A stretch of 64,000 nucleotides of DNA, taken from NCBI GenBank assembly GCA_017654735.1, contig JADPYG010000088.1, forward strand, positions 930,001 through 994,000, read 5' to 3'. Source of the stretch: Vishniacozyma victoriae (lineage: Eukaryota; Basidiomycota; Tremellomycetes; Tremellales; Bulleribasidiaceae). Position numbers and translations under genes: made by a program. Shown here one piece after another: positions 34,158 through 46,730 of this stretch. The notes under the pieces are model-generated. The model did no database searches, was not told the DNA's origin, and saw only the letters and a list, made by a program, of their open reading frames with translations. How positions within the stretch are numbered: position 1 is the first letter of the stretch; each line of letters starts with the position of its first letter.

Positions 34158-34301
34158 GAGTCGGAAGTAAAAGCGGAAGAAGTACAGGATAAACAAAAAT
34201 ACACGGACAATCAAATTTTTCTCTCTTCTCGGTGTCAAATGTCGACAATTCTCCAGATTTCTCGGTAAACTTAGGACAATGATTATGCTTATGCATCTCG
34301 T

Positions 34302-36368
34302 TTACGATTTCGTTCGTGTGGTTGTGCTAGGACTATAAGTCTTCCCTCCAGCCATATGCTTCCTAGGTTCTCCAGCTGCTTCCCACTTAACCTTCCCGTC
34401 ATCGTCATATGATATCTTGACAACGCAGACTGTACTGGTTGCCTCTGTTCATTTGTTAGCACTTTCTGGCGTAGATGTGAGAGACGTACGAGGTAGCCAT
34501 TCGATAGTATGACCTTTTGCTTCTAGTGCTTTTGCTTGTTCCTCCGTATGCCCTGTTGTTGCTCCTTCCTTCGCTCGTTCGAGACATGTCTTTGTAGGTT
34601 GGATCTGATCGTGGATTCGATTGGCGGTAACAGCTTCTTGGGCCGTCATGCCGTATTCCTACTTATCAGCTCTGTCCTGTATAAGACCAATTAGCTTACA
34701 AGAACGTTCCTCGCGACTTGTATGTTGGAGGTGATGATGGCACTACCACCCGCTGCTCCACCTATCAGAATCGGCCTACCATCCTTCTCGACGATATATG
34801 GGCAACTCGAGCTCAATGGTCGTTTTCGTCCTTTCACTAATTGATCAGCCGACTCCAGATCCAGCATCATTGGACATACCCAGATTCGTTGGGGAAGGTT
34901 CATACCCGAACCCATTGGGTCTGCCCTCGATCGAGAAATCGTCCATCGAGTCGTTCAAGACTAGTCCCCACTTGGGGACCATTATCCCGGAACCCCAGGG
35001 TAGACCGACGGTAGTGGTTACAGAGCAGATTAAACCAGATGAATCGGTAGCGGTGATGTTTGACGTGCCATGATCGGCATTGGCGAATGTAGCGCTACAT
35101 ATAAGTTTGGTCACGACGAGAAACGAGAAGTAGACCTACTCGTCGGACTTGTAATAATCGGGTTCATGTGTCTTGTCGTCCGTAATCATCTTTGCTCTTT
35201 CCTTGATTCCCTCGACGCTTGTCCAGACCTTCTGCTTCTCCTTCAATTGAGGCACAAACTCCGGGTCTCCAAGCTCTGTTCGCAGACCAAAAGCGAGCTG
35301 TCGTTCAGCTGACTCCTGAGGACAAAACCGCTCAGCTCACCTTCATAGCCTCCGTGGTACGGTGTAGATCAATCGCACTTCCCTCTCCTTCGTGTTCGAA
35401 TGTCGATAGCAGGCCGAGGGCGGAAATGAACATTGCTCCAGATGCTGGTGCTGGTACACTAAACACCTTTCCACCCTTGTAGTCCGCCTCAATAGCATCC
35501 AACCACATGATCTCGTACGCTTCACATCAGGATCCTGTCCAAGTAGAGCAGGGTTGACTCACTCTCCATATCTTTCATATTCAGCAATCCACCTCTCTCC
35601 TGGACCACCTTGACGATGTCTTCAGCTATACGTCCCGAGTAAAATGGCTCGTCCCCCTCATCAGCCAGTATTTGGAGCGTATTGGCGTATTCTGGACGTG
35701 ACCAGTGAGATCCCACGGCTTTCAGGCGTCCATCTTCTTCAAAGAGCCCAGCGTACATTGAATCATTCTCGTAGAATGAACCTTGAATTTTACCGCATCC
35801 AGCAGGCTTGGTACATTTATCGGTGTACTAGTCTGTTAGCTACCTGCTCAGGCAGAGGTCAAGAAGGCTCACCTCGTACATATCCCGATGCAATTCGAAA
35901 CCATCCCTTGCCAAAGCGATTGAAGGCTCGACAACCGCTTTCCAAGATAACGACCCATATCGATCATGTAGTGCTTTCAAGCCCTTGATCTCTCCGGGCA
36001 CAGCAACAGCACTTCCTCCTGCTTGAGTCGACGCTCCATCCTGGTAAAATTTACTAGTAGCTGCGTCCTGCTCATCAGCTCCTGGTTTCTATAATGACAG
36101 GTGGACATACAGGAGCACACCCTCTGAAGCTCAGAGCATGATGTTCCCCATCAGGTGTCCTGACCAATGCGAATCCACTTCCCCCGATGTCTGAGTGATA
36201 TGGACACAAAGTCCCTACTGCTAGTATAGTCGCGACTACCGCGTCTATCGCGTTTCCACCCTGTTCAAACATGGATATACCAATATCCGTAGCGGTGGTA
36301 TGCTCCGATACTACGCACCCTTCGAGCTGGTTGCTCGAGGGCTTGGTCGTCATTGTATCGGCTATCAT
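34302..36368 (-). CDS. gamma-glutamyltransferase / glutathione hydrolase
   Basis: Eight or more exons encode an Ntn-hydrolase starting MIADTMTTKPSSNQ (MTTKPSS is an alternative start). Family blocks are VVSEHTTATDIGISMFEQGG, NAIDAVVATILAVGTLCPY, GGSGFALVRT, AVAVPGEIKGLKALHDRYG, the catalytic threonine in ADHGTSNITATDSSG, GIMVPKWGLVLNDSMDDFS and IGGAAGGSAIITSNI. The enzyme cleaves the gamma-glutamyl bond of glutathione or its conjugates after splitting itself at that threonine. There is no obvious signal peptide or membrane anchor, whereas many fungal relatives are vacuolar or surface bound. It lies tandem to the Xaa-Pro dipeptidase gene and converges on the RFX gene. Confidence 0.93.
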
Positions 36369-36602
36369 TGAGATAATAGTGATAGGTATAGTATACGGTC
36401 AAACTCTCTCCCTCTATTACATATTTGTAACTCAATAGGTTTACTGGAATCGATCGCGTTGGAATCGAAAAGGCACTGATTGAATTATGTCAGGATTCAG
36501 GTTCCTGCCAAGTGACATCCCCCTTTTGGCCATCCTGTCATGATGACTTGCATGCTGACTATGGCTATGATGATGGCTTATCGACTCGCTTACTCGTACT
36601 AG

Positions 36603-38473
36603 CTATGCACCCGAGCACATTTGCTCGATCCAATCCCTCTCCCTGCCCACTGTCGTCAGGTTCTCACACTGCCCCTTTCGGACCACAACAACATCCTCAA
36701 TCCGAACACCCCCAACCTCGCAATACTCTTTCAATTTCTCCTTATCCACAAACTCAGACGTCCAAGCTCCATGCTCCTCCATCAACTGCGGTGGGAAATA
36801 GCATCCAGGTTCAACCGTCAAGACCATATTCTCCTCCAATACCTGTCTGATCCTCAAGTATCGGAACAGTTTCTCGGGAGCTGATTTGGTCTCGAGCGAA
36901 TCGGTTTTGGTGGTGCGAAGATATTGGAGTGAATCATGAACGTCCAGACCTAGTGAATGACCTAGGCCGTGAGGGAAGAAAGAGAGTGTGACACCTGTCT
37001 GGAGGATCGCTTCGGGGTCGCCTTTGAATATGCCCAATTTGAGGAATCCGTCAATCAAGACTTTGTGGGCGTGGAGGTGTAAAACATCCCAGTGGATTCC
37101 AGGCTTGACCATATCTTCAGTTTCCTTGACGTCAGCTCTGTTTAGGCCACGAGGACCGACTAGCTTACTTTCTGCATCCTCAGAACCAGCTCGTAAATCG
37201 CGCCACCCTTCTCGGTGTATCTCCCCCCATTTCCAACGGGTATGGTCCTAGTGATATCCGAAGCATACCCCATCCACTCACATCCAGCATCAATAAGTAG
37301 GACCTGGGGTTTGAAAGCTAAATCATGGAGTGAGAGAGAAGAGGTATCCTCGTCCTGGTGATGATCACCGTTTGGCAGGGCTCCGCAGCATCCTCTGCCG
37401 ATAGGAGTTGGGCGGAATGAGGTGTCTCCTGCAGCTCTTGGTAGGGATGTTGAGGGGAAGAGGCGGTCGTTACAGCTGCCAGGTCAGATTCAGATTAGTA
37501 CTATGCTGAGGAGATGACGTACACGTAGTGGAGCGTACTCGCTCTGCTACCCGATGCACAGATGGGCAGGTAAGCGGGATTGGCACTATTATCAGCATAA
37601 CCCCGGACCGATCACTACAATTCGACTTACCCCATCCTTCGACACGTAGCAACAAACAACGCCTCCGCATCCCCTTCACTCTCAACCTCCCACTCCATAA
37701 TCCCTTCCTTCCCAGTCCTCTCCTTATCTCCTCCACTACCTGAAGCACTGAGTCGCTTCTTGGCATATCGCCCCAATTCCCTCATTAGCACTTCATGTGC
37801 TCCGCTCGATATCCTATTTGCTTCCCTGATCAATTCGATTTCGTAATCCGTCTTGACCATCCTAGCTATATGTAAAGCTGTCCTCAATTCATCGTCCTTC
37901 TTGTCCTTGAGGGAGGATGATAATGGAGGGAACTCCATAGTAGCAGGGAGGGTGTGGATGGTACCGCTACACTTGGAGATTTGGGCTTCTAACTCGGTAG
38001 TATATTGAATATCGTCCGAATCAAATTTCGCCCTAGCTTCCTCCAAAGTAGGAGGAGCAACTGACCACATAGTGACGAGCGGATCAGCAGGTGGAATGAA
38101 GAGGTGATGCCGAATATCGGAAGTGGACGTGAAGGTGATGAAGAGCGATGCGTCGGGAACAAGACATCCTGACAGGTAGTTGAAGTTGGCTTCCTGATCT
38201 ACCTAATTAGCCCTGTACTTGTGCTTAGAGGAGATGCTGACGGAAAGGGAGTTCTCGGTCGGTGTCATCCCGCGTGAGGACGGGAGAACCTTGCAGCAGG
38301 ATTGCCTGCTCCTGTCGGTCAGATACATCCGAACTGAACATGGTAATGCGCACCTTTACATCACTAGTAGACGCCTTGAGTAGCTCAGCTACTACCTTTT
38401 TGGCGTGCTCTCTAGCTGGGAACCTCTGAGCTGTACTTGTCATATTGATATACCCAGTAGCGACCACTATCAT
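36603..38473 (-). CDS. Xaa-Pro dipeptidase / prolidase-like M24 metallopeptidase
   Basis: The N-terminal AMP_N domain has ILLQGSPVLTRDDTDRELPF and RQEANFNYLSGC. The pita-bread M24 domain has all metal ligands: two Asp in IDAGCEWMGYASDITRT, His in FFPHGLGHSLGLDVHD, Glu in LTVEPGCYFPP and Glu in VGGVRIEDVVVV. Prolidases cut Xaa-Pro dipeptides and use manganese. A Lys/Glu-rich insertion (SASGSGGDKERTGKE) sits in the middle. The start is either MIVVATGYIN or the internal MTSTAQRFPAREHAKK. It lies between the GGT and ABCC genes in the same orientation, but the gaps of 192-234 bp mean separate transcripts. Confidence 0.93.
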
Positions 38474-38665
38474 TTGTCCAATTTAGCCAGCACTCTTGAC
38501 TTTATCGGTCGGATCAACTTATTTCCCCTTTAGGCAATTCAACATCCCCCACTCTACTCTGACCCATGTGCTCCCATCATCTGACGAGATGCATTGCATC
38601 CGTCTAGACTATTACAGTGTGCATATATATGTATCTTATCTAAGACCCGTTCTCAGCGTGAAAAA

Positions 38666-41600
38666 CTATTTTTCCGCCTCGGCAGCTATGGCCATTTCCT
38701 TCAGATTCTTGAATTCAGTCTTGCCAGTCGCTTTACATAACTGCTTTGTCAGCTTGGCATGACATTTACCATATGTACAGACATACCGCATAGAATTTCG
38801 ATTTGTGGTCCCGCAGTAGTTCAGCTGGACTTGCAAATTCAGCGATGTTGCCCTTATCCATTACTACATGTCAGCTTGTTTCTGAGTGACTACAGCGAGA
38901 ATGGCAGCTTACCCAGGACTCTGTCGAAGTCGATCTGTGTATCAGCTTTGATGACTAAAAGTGTGTGGCAGGCTTACGATGGTATGTATACGATGAGCGA
39001 TGGTCAATATTGTCGACTCGCTGAACTCTTCACGAATCGTTTTGGAAACTGCTTATCAGCCTAATCCACGACGATTTCCCCTGTTCTAGCAACTTACTCA
39101 AAGCATCAGTCTCGTCTGGCGAGGTCAGCTTATTTCTCTCACGTAGCAACTCATAGCTCACAGTCAATTGAAGCAGTAGCTTCATCCATGACCAACACCT
39201 TATTCCTCCTGAGGATAGCTCTAGCCATACTGCCCGTCAGCTTGCCCAGAGATAAAGCGGAAAAGCTCACCAGATCAATTGTTTCTCCCCAGTCGAGAAG
39301 TTATCTCCACCCTCTGACACAGGATTCGAGAGATCTTTGAATACATTCAGATTCCTCTCTTCGTCCTCCACCACAGTTCCGGTGGTATCGTCATCCTCCT
39401 TCAATAGATGGACTCGCTTCAGGGCTGCGTAGATATCGGCGTCGTCGTATTCGTCAAATACATCTAGTGTCGATCTGATCGTACCCGAGAGAATGGTTGG
39501 ATCTTGGGGGATGATGGTCACTCGACTTCTTAGATCGGTGAGACCGATGTTAGCAATATCTGATATCAGCCCGGTAAGCTCTGAGCAGAGTAGGGTCGAC
39601 ATACCTAGACCATCGATCACGATCCGCCCATTGTGTGCTTCGACGAAGCGGAAGAAACTAAGAGCGAGAGTACTTTTCCCACATCCGGTCGCACCTACAA
39701 TCCCAATCTTCTGCTTTGGCGCGACATCGAATGAGATCCCGTGTAGGACATTTGGGAGATCAGGCTGAGTGTCAGCTAAAATCTGAATGAGGGAATGAGG
39801 AACATACGGCATAACGAATGGTAAGCTTCTCAACGGATATAGCTCCATCATGAGGCCAGCTAGCAGCTGGTCGAGGCTCAATGAACTCAGGTGCTTCCTT
39901 TTCCAATTCGGTGTATCTATCTCGTAAGCTCGTAGTTGGTATATATGACTGGTAGACATACTCGTTGATACGCTCCAAAGCGACCATACTCTGTTCGAGC
40001 TGTACGAACCGCCTAACAACAAAGAGGAGACCTTGTTGAATGGAACTTGCGAACGCAAGCGCGAATCCAGCCATGGAAGCATCTACGCCTGGCGAAAGGA
40101 GACAGGTGAGGGCAGTGAGACCAACCACGACTGCGGACAAGATATTGAATCGGGCTGTGCGTCAGCTCAATCACTCGCACAAGATCTTCGGCGTACCTGA
40201 AAGCCATCTATTTACGGTCCTGCCTTAGTCAGCAATGACCTCGTTGAATCGGTTTGGACTCACCAAGTCCAAGCATAGGCAACGATGTTGGTATCTGCCA
40301 AAGCCAACATTTTCCTCAGTTCAACGGTACTAGCTCCAAAAGCCCTGATTACCGAAACACCAGCAACAGTCTCGGCAAATAACGAGTAAAGTGGCGACCG
40401 AGTAACAGAGTTGAGCCTTCTCATGTCTCTGGAAGTTTGACCGTAGATGGACCCAGATTTGTAGTAGAGGATCAGTAAGAATCTGGCTGTCATTATTGCT
40501 CTTAGATTCCATGGGTGACATACCCTGTTGCGACTACGAATGGCCAACCGCCTATGTAGGCGATGGAGATGAAGGTGACGAGGACATCTCCCCCATAGCT
40601 TAGACTTCGGACGACTGAGGCGTAAGCGGAGCCAGGACATAGGGATGGCGAGCTCACAATGATCGGCCATCTCTGAGTCGAGACCCTCAATATCCTTTCC
40701 GAATCTATTCAGTAGTCGTCCACGACTGGTAGTATCGTGGAATCGAAGAGGGGCAAACAAGACTGTCTCCAACATACCTGTCTATCAGTATTATCCCTCG
40801 AATAGCAAAGACGACGTACTGGCGTGTAGCTTGCTACTAGCCTTCAGGGAACCCCAGTACATGATAGCATAGTGCATTCCGTACACCAAGACGCCGCTGG
40901 CACAGATCTACACATCAGCTTGATAATTTGTTAGCAGTATGAGCTTACTATCGCATAACCAACGACAAAGAACATAGCACTGCGGGAGTTGGGATCATCA
41001 GGATCGACACTAGTCCAGTATCTGAAAAGTCAGTTGTCATATCTGATGACATGATGAAATGACTGACTTTAGCCAACCTTTCTGGATAGGTGATGCGGCC
41101 ATGTTGATCAAGAGACCGAATAAGAAAAGGAACCCTATCCATCAGCTCTACTCAATATCTGGTACCAGGACGACAAACACCAGAATTTCCCACCCAAAGC
41201 CTACTATCAGCATTATCCACGTCCTCAAGTCAGCTGAACTCACCCGGAAGTAAGTCATCCAAACAGCCGTCGAGATCCGCCCAGTAGCTCTCCTCTCATC
41301 CTCCATCAATTTCCTAGGCACTTTCTTGACCTTCAACTCGGGAGTCGAGTTGGCCAATGTCTCATCATCGTCCGGGGCGAGTGAACTGGTTTCTGAATCG
41401 GGTTCAATAGCTTTATCCAAGTTGATTAAAGATTTATTGACTGGTTTCATTGCTTTGTCGATTGTCTTCTCCTCGACTGGTGATTCGGGCTCATTCTTGG
41501 TCTTTTCGTCAAGTTCGGCCATCAAGCCACCGGCCACGAACTCTTCTTTTGTACCTGAGAACTTGACGTCTCCCTATCTCATCAGCATTTGTCTTCGCGC

Positions 41601-44600
41601 CTTCACAAAAGACGTACATTTTCAAGAGCGACGATAAACGCAGCTGCTGGAGCTACCAGCGCCGTGTGATGGGAGACAAGTAAGATTGTCCTGCCAGCTG
41701 AGATCTTGCCTGTGAGACAATTCTCCATGATTGCATGGGCGGTATGAGCGTCAACAGCACTCAGGACTGAAAGTCAGCCGACATCAACAAGCTAATCCTC
41801 ACCATCGTCGAGAAGTAGAGTACCGGCTCGACTGTAGACTGCTCGAGCGAGGGATACTGTTGGTCAGCTCCCGTTGTATATCGCGGTTTGCAACTTACCT
41901 CGAGCCTTTTGTCCACCAGACAAGTTCAATCCTTTCTCTCCAATCTCACTGGATCGTCAGCCATGCACTTGACAGGAAAAGGGTTGCCTCACGTCTGATC
42001 ACCGTCCTCCAGGATCTGTAGATCCGAGAGAAGCGAACAGGCTTCCAAGACAGCCTCATATCTCCTTTCATCCCAGGGACTTGAGAAGACGATATTATCC
42101 TTGATACTAGCATTCTGCAGCCAAGCTTGCTGAGGCACATAGGCCAACATTCCCGGTACCACCCAATCCTCCTCAGAAATACCTTCCTTTGTTTGCGAAG
42201 CCATAGCATTAGGTGATGATCTTGGGCATTCGACGTGGCCCGCCAACAAGTCTGCTTCGCCCAGTAATCCAGCTAGTAGCAGAGATTTCCCGGATCCAAG
42301 TCGACCGCAAATGAGAGACAATTGGCCTTTGGGGAAGTGAAGGGATAAGTCCGCCAGGGTGAAGGAATGCTTTGGAGTAGGCGGTGCAGAGGGACCGGAA
42401 CCCGAGGAACTGTCTTGATCTCGTGGCCAGGTGAACGTGGCATTGGCGAGAATGATGTCGCCCTCTCCGTCGTAGTCGATATTGATATCAACGTCGGGTT
42501 GTTGTAGGTATTTCTCGATACGACGGCAAGACACGAAGCCTTGTAGAGCTTGGATGAAGGTCTCGGGAAGCGCACCAAGTGCGAATCGCAATTCATCAAA
42601 GACGGCGATCGAGGTGAAAGCGATCGATGGCGAAAGGGTCTTTCCAGCTATCAAGGTGTAGTGCTAATGTATTAGCTATTCCTCAATGTTTGCAAAGGAT
42701 GTAAGCTTACCAAGAAAGCAACAACCGTCACAAGAATAGGTGTAGTTTCGTAAAGCATATTGAAACCAACCTCAATCTGATAATTCCTAGCTTGCCAGTG
42801 AAGCTCGTCCTTCCGGATAACATTAACGCGCTTCTCGAAGGATCGTTCCCAAGCCATAAACCTATCTGTCAGCTCTGACCGAGCGGACCCGATCGAAATA
42901 GCTTACTTTAGCATCCTGATACCTTGTAGTATCTCATTCATCAGGCCAGTACGCTTGTCTCGAGCTTTCATGATGTTCTCCTGCGCTCTCACGACGTATT
43001 TGGAGGCGAGATGGGTGAGGGGCAGGCATACTATTCATCAGTCCGTATCCTAATTCGGGCTGCAGGGAGACAGCTCACAGATACTAGTCAAGAGACCCCA
43101 GATTGCAGATACACCGAGCATATTGTAGAGGAACAAGGTCGCACTAGAGGTGAGCTAGGTTCAAGGGGACAATGAGAGCCGAAGCTTACACAATGATCTC
43201 GATAGGCGAGTCCACGATAGTAAAAGCTGGTCTTGTCAGTGGATGTTGCGAGGCTCAAGTATAACTCACCATGGAAAACAAATTCGTTCACCCGGTCGAC
43301 ATCGACAGTGAACAGATTCTAGGCACATCAGTCGTTTCCAACGGCGATGAAAGAATTACGCACCATGATTTGACTCTTGGAGCTAACTCCTTCGTCCTCT
43401 TCGTCATCATCGTCCTTCTTCCCGCCCTCTCCCGTCTCGATCTCTTCCTTCTTCTCAGTTCCACCAGCAACGTCCTTTTTCACTAGGGTTTTGGCGAACA
43501 GCATAGAATTAAGCTGCATATTGATTTTGCCTTGCAAGTAGGTGGTTGTAATTCCATAATCGACTCCAGTCAAAATAAACACCGATGCGTTGGCAATGAA
43601 CAAGGCGAAAGCGAGTAGCCACCCCCAAGAGGGATCGGATCGGGTGGGATCGTTTTCGAGGTACAAGATGAACTTTTGCAGGATGTAGTGGGGCAGGTAG
43701 TACATGACCGCTGTCACTGCCGCAATGATCAACACTGACGTTTCAGCTCTACTAGTCGACACGCGGGATTCATGAGAACTCACTGGCAGTGAAGAGACCT
43801 GCATTGGTCTTGACGAGCATCCACAATAGGTTGTAGCCCTCCCACTTTGGCGTCTTTGGGTCACGGTACGTGCCCTTCATCCACAGGAAGTTGTTCATTG
43901 CACCTATACTGTGAGCTCAGGTCGAAGCCATAACCGACAAGCTCACGTAAAGAGATGGGAAGTACAGGTACATCCCACACGTTCATCGATTCCGCTGTTG
44001 ACCCCTTTTTGATGACCGGAGTGGCATAGCTGAATATCAACCATTCAACAACATTCGCTTCGACCTCTTCTGAAACGTTTCGTTGATTGGGATCGAGAGA
44101 TTCATGGTCTGCCGGAATGGCTTCGATGATCTTTGGTGGGTAAATGATATCCAGAGGCAGGTGAATTGGCGGTCCTCGCCGGATGTGACAAACGATTATC
44201 AGCGGAATGAGCTGTAGGATCGGTAGTAGCTTGTAGAGTATACTATATGCCGACAGGTGAGGGATATTGAACGCGTCTGATTGAACGAAATAGGCATCGA
44301 TGAAGAGTGCTGATGCCCGTCGGCTAGGTGGTGCGGTAGGAGGCAAGAGGACGAGCATGCCGATGACCAGAAACTGGACCAAAAGGTCAGCGGAGAGATG
44401 TATCGTCGTCTGCCAATTTGTCTTGACAGTGTCGTGCGATAGGAACCAGTACATTATCATCAATGTTGGTACGTGTGAAGCGAGTATGAACACGGGTATC
44501 GAGATAGCTTTCGTCTTGGCGTCGAGCGTGGGATATTCCGCCAGGGCGGCCATGACTAGTAACGCGATATTACATCCGAATGGAAGTAGCATCGTAGCGA

Positions 44601-44919
44601 GAAGCCAGGCTTTGCGTTTCCATGTTGACGACCAGAACCTCTCAGGATTGACCGGTATGCCTTCTCTCCGTACTGCCGGGTCGTCTATGTCGAATGGATC
44701 TTTCTCCACTTCCTCCCTCTCACCATCGAGTCCTTCATCTTGATGTGTTGGTAGAGCTATACGCTTCTTGGAGAGACTGCGGGTAGGTGATCGAGGGTGT
44801 GTCGAGAGGAAAATAGAGAGCGAGATGAAGGAAGTAAGGGGTAGGAGGGCGGTACTGATTATCCCTACAAGCTCTGACAGCGGCTCGTCTTGGGGAATTG
44901 AGTGACCGTGGGACATCAT
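38666..44919 (-). CDS. ABCC (MRP-type) ABC transporter with TMD0
   Basis: A very long, intron-rich gene encodes a full transporter. The N-terminal extension has about five hydrophobic helices (for example LVGIISTALLPLTSFISLSI and YSILYKLLPILQLIPLIIV), the TMD0 of the Ycf1/Bpt1/MRP1 group. NBD1 has Walker A GRLGSGKS, the Q-loop AYVPQQAWLQNASI and signature LNLSGGQKAR. The linker is acidic and Ser/Lys-rich. NBD2 has Walker A GATGCGKS, IIPQDPTILSGTIRSTLDVF and the weaker signature FSTGEKQLI. The protein ends FKNLKEMAIAAEAEK. Family members export glutathione, glucuronide and metal conjugates, many at the vacuole. A GST-like gene starts 318 bp away on the other strand. Confidence 0.94.
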
Positions 44920-45237
44920 CGTACTTTAGCGTAGCGATAAATTGGACGATCTGCTATTCCTACCAAGCTGTTTATGAGATACAGCGCCTACCTGATATGA
45001 GTCGGATCAAGAATCTTGAAATCTAATTGTAGCTTATGACTTCGGAGCCGGTTCAGACGGTCATCTCCGATAATACACCGGTTAAATTAACACGTCATTG
45101 ATAGCCACGTTATACACCCGCTTAGTGATCCCCGGTGACGTAATTGGAGTCCCCATTCTATCCCCTTTGGTCTCCTCATTCCCTCGGAATCTCTCCCTTT
45201 CTGTCTCATCTCTCTTTCTATCTCTTACTATACTACA
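44920..45237. promoter_or_regulatory. divergent ABCC-GST promoter with two bZIP-type sites
   Basis: The 318-bp gap contains TGACGTAA at 45136-45143 and ACGTCA at 45092-45097, both cores recognised by ATF/Yap-type bZIP factors. The second follows CCGGTTAA, an arrangement also found at 49481-49499. Joint stress control of both genes is an inference. Confidence 0.5.
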
Positions 45238-46573
45238 ATGTCAACATCTCAAGAAGTACCAAAAGCTATCTTATACTCGTATGTAGCTCAGCACTTCTGT
45301 TGCCTAGAGAAAGCTAATCACTCAGGTGGCACACTTCAGTCTGGTCTACCGTACCACGGCTCTGCCTAGTCGAGAAGGGATACTCGCCCGATGAATATGT
45401 TGTCAGGAATGTCGATATCACCAGGGGAGAGGTACGTTCTGCTGCAGCTCATTGAAGTCCAGTACTGACATAACAGAACTTCTCCTCATCTTACCTCAAG
45501 TACGTCTAAAGGACCCTCTGGTATCTGAGCTGACGTGGTCAGGATCAACATGAATGGTACCGTCCCCACTCTCGTGGTACCTATGCTTGAGACTACTGGC
45601 CCAGAGTCAGACAGCAGGTACAGGTCATTGAGGGATACTATCGTACGTCACTCAAAGCCATTGAGCTTGAGCTTGGACTACCAGAGTATCTGCTGACATG
45701 TAGACGATCTGTGATTTCCTCGATTCCGCCCGAGGATCGCATACCCAGAACACTACTTCCGAGAGACCTGCCCCTGCTCTCGCACCCGCTACTATCGAAG
45801 GCAAGTGAAACCGCTTTTTCCCCTCGCCACCTATTTTCTGAAACATGCTGACAAAATAGGCAAGACGGTTTCCGACAAGATCATCTCTCTGGTCCACCTC
45901 CCTACTGTCGACCCCAACTTCCTCAACATGGCCGCCCAAAACCAAGAAGAGCTCAAGCTCAAAGCTGGAGGAACACAGGGAGCAACCCTTAAAGCCCGTT
46001 CTGAGGCTTTATCACATTTCCTCAAAGAAGCTCATCAAGCCGCTTCCAGCGCCCCTCAGAGCGATGGATCAAAGGGACCTAGCTACGAGCAGCGACAAGT
46101 CCAATTCTTGGAGGACAAGTTGGCGGCCAACAGAATGTTGTTGGAAACGTACCAGGGACAGACTGGGCCAGAGGCTCAGAAAGCATTCTTTGATGCTGCC
46201 ACCAAGAGCTGGCAGGATGGTGTACCAGATGTTCTGAACAAGTTGGAAGAGGCCATCAAGGGTACATACGTACTCGGTGATCAGGTCGTGAGCTATACTC
46301 AGCGCTTAAACGATCGTAGCTGATAATAGTCCCTCGGAGACCTCCACTTGATCTCATGGTTGGCCCGAGTCATCGAAATCGCAGGTGGCGACCGTTCAGT
46401 ATCAGGTCTCCAAACCCTCGAGCAAAGCCTCACCAACTTTAAATTAGGACCTAAACTCGAGGCGTTCTGGGCAGCTTGGATCGAGAGGGAGAGCTTCAAG
46501 ATTGTGTAAGTGTGATCAATTCCATGATTGTGGTGAGGTTCTAAGTGTCAGGTATGCCGCAGGTCTACACTAG
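45238..46573 (+). CDS. glutathione S-transferase-like protein
   Basis: Seven or more exons. The N-terminal thioredoxin-fold domain reads ILYSWHTSVWSTVPRLCLVE, YVVRNVDITRGENFSSSYLK and the cis-proline segment NMNGTVPTLVVP. The C-terminal helical domain has RQVQFLEDKLAANRMLLETY, VLNKLEEAIKGTYVLGDQV and SLGDLHLISWLARVIEIAGG, ending ERESFKIVYAAGLH. The last splice joins FKIV to YAAGLH over a 44-47 nt intron. GSTs join glutathione to electrophiles in the cytosol; the substrate and exact class are not clear. The fungal GST-N and GST-C architecture is secure. The gene is divergent from the ABCC transporter. Confidence 0.9.
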
Positions 46574-46730
46574 GGGCCTCATCTGTCGAGATAAGTATAT
46601 CTGCAAATCCAGTCCGGTTCAAAATACATTTACATAGCATACCAGATTCATGCAATATTGCCTGCCGATCCTTCAAGTAGAATAGGTTTTATCGGGCTCA
46701 TCCCTTGAAATTGATGGCCTCATTGATGTC

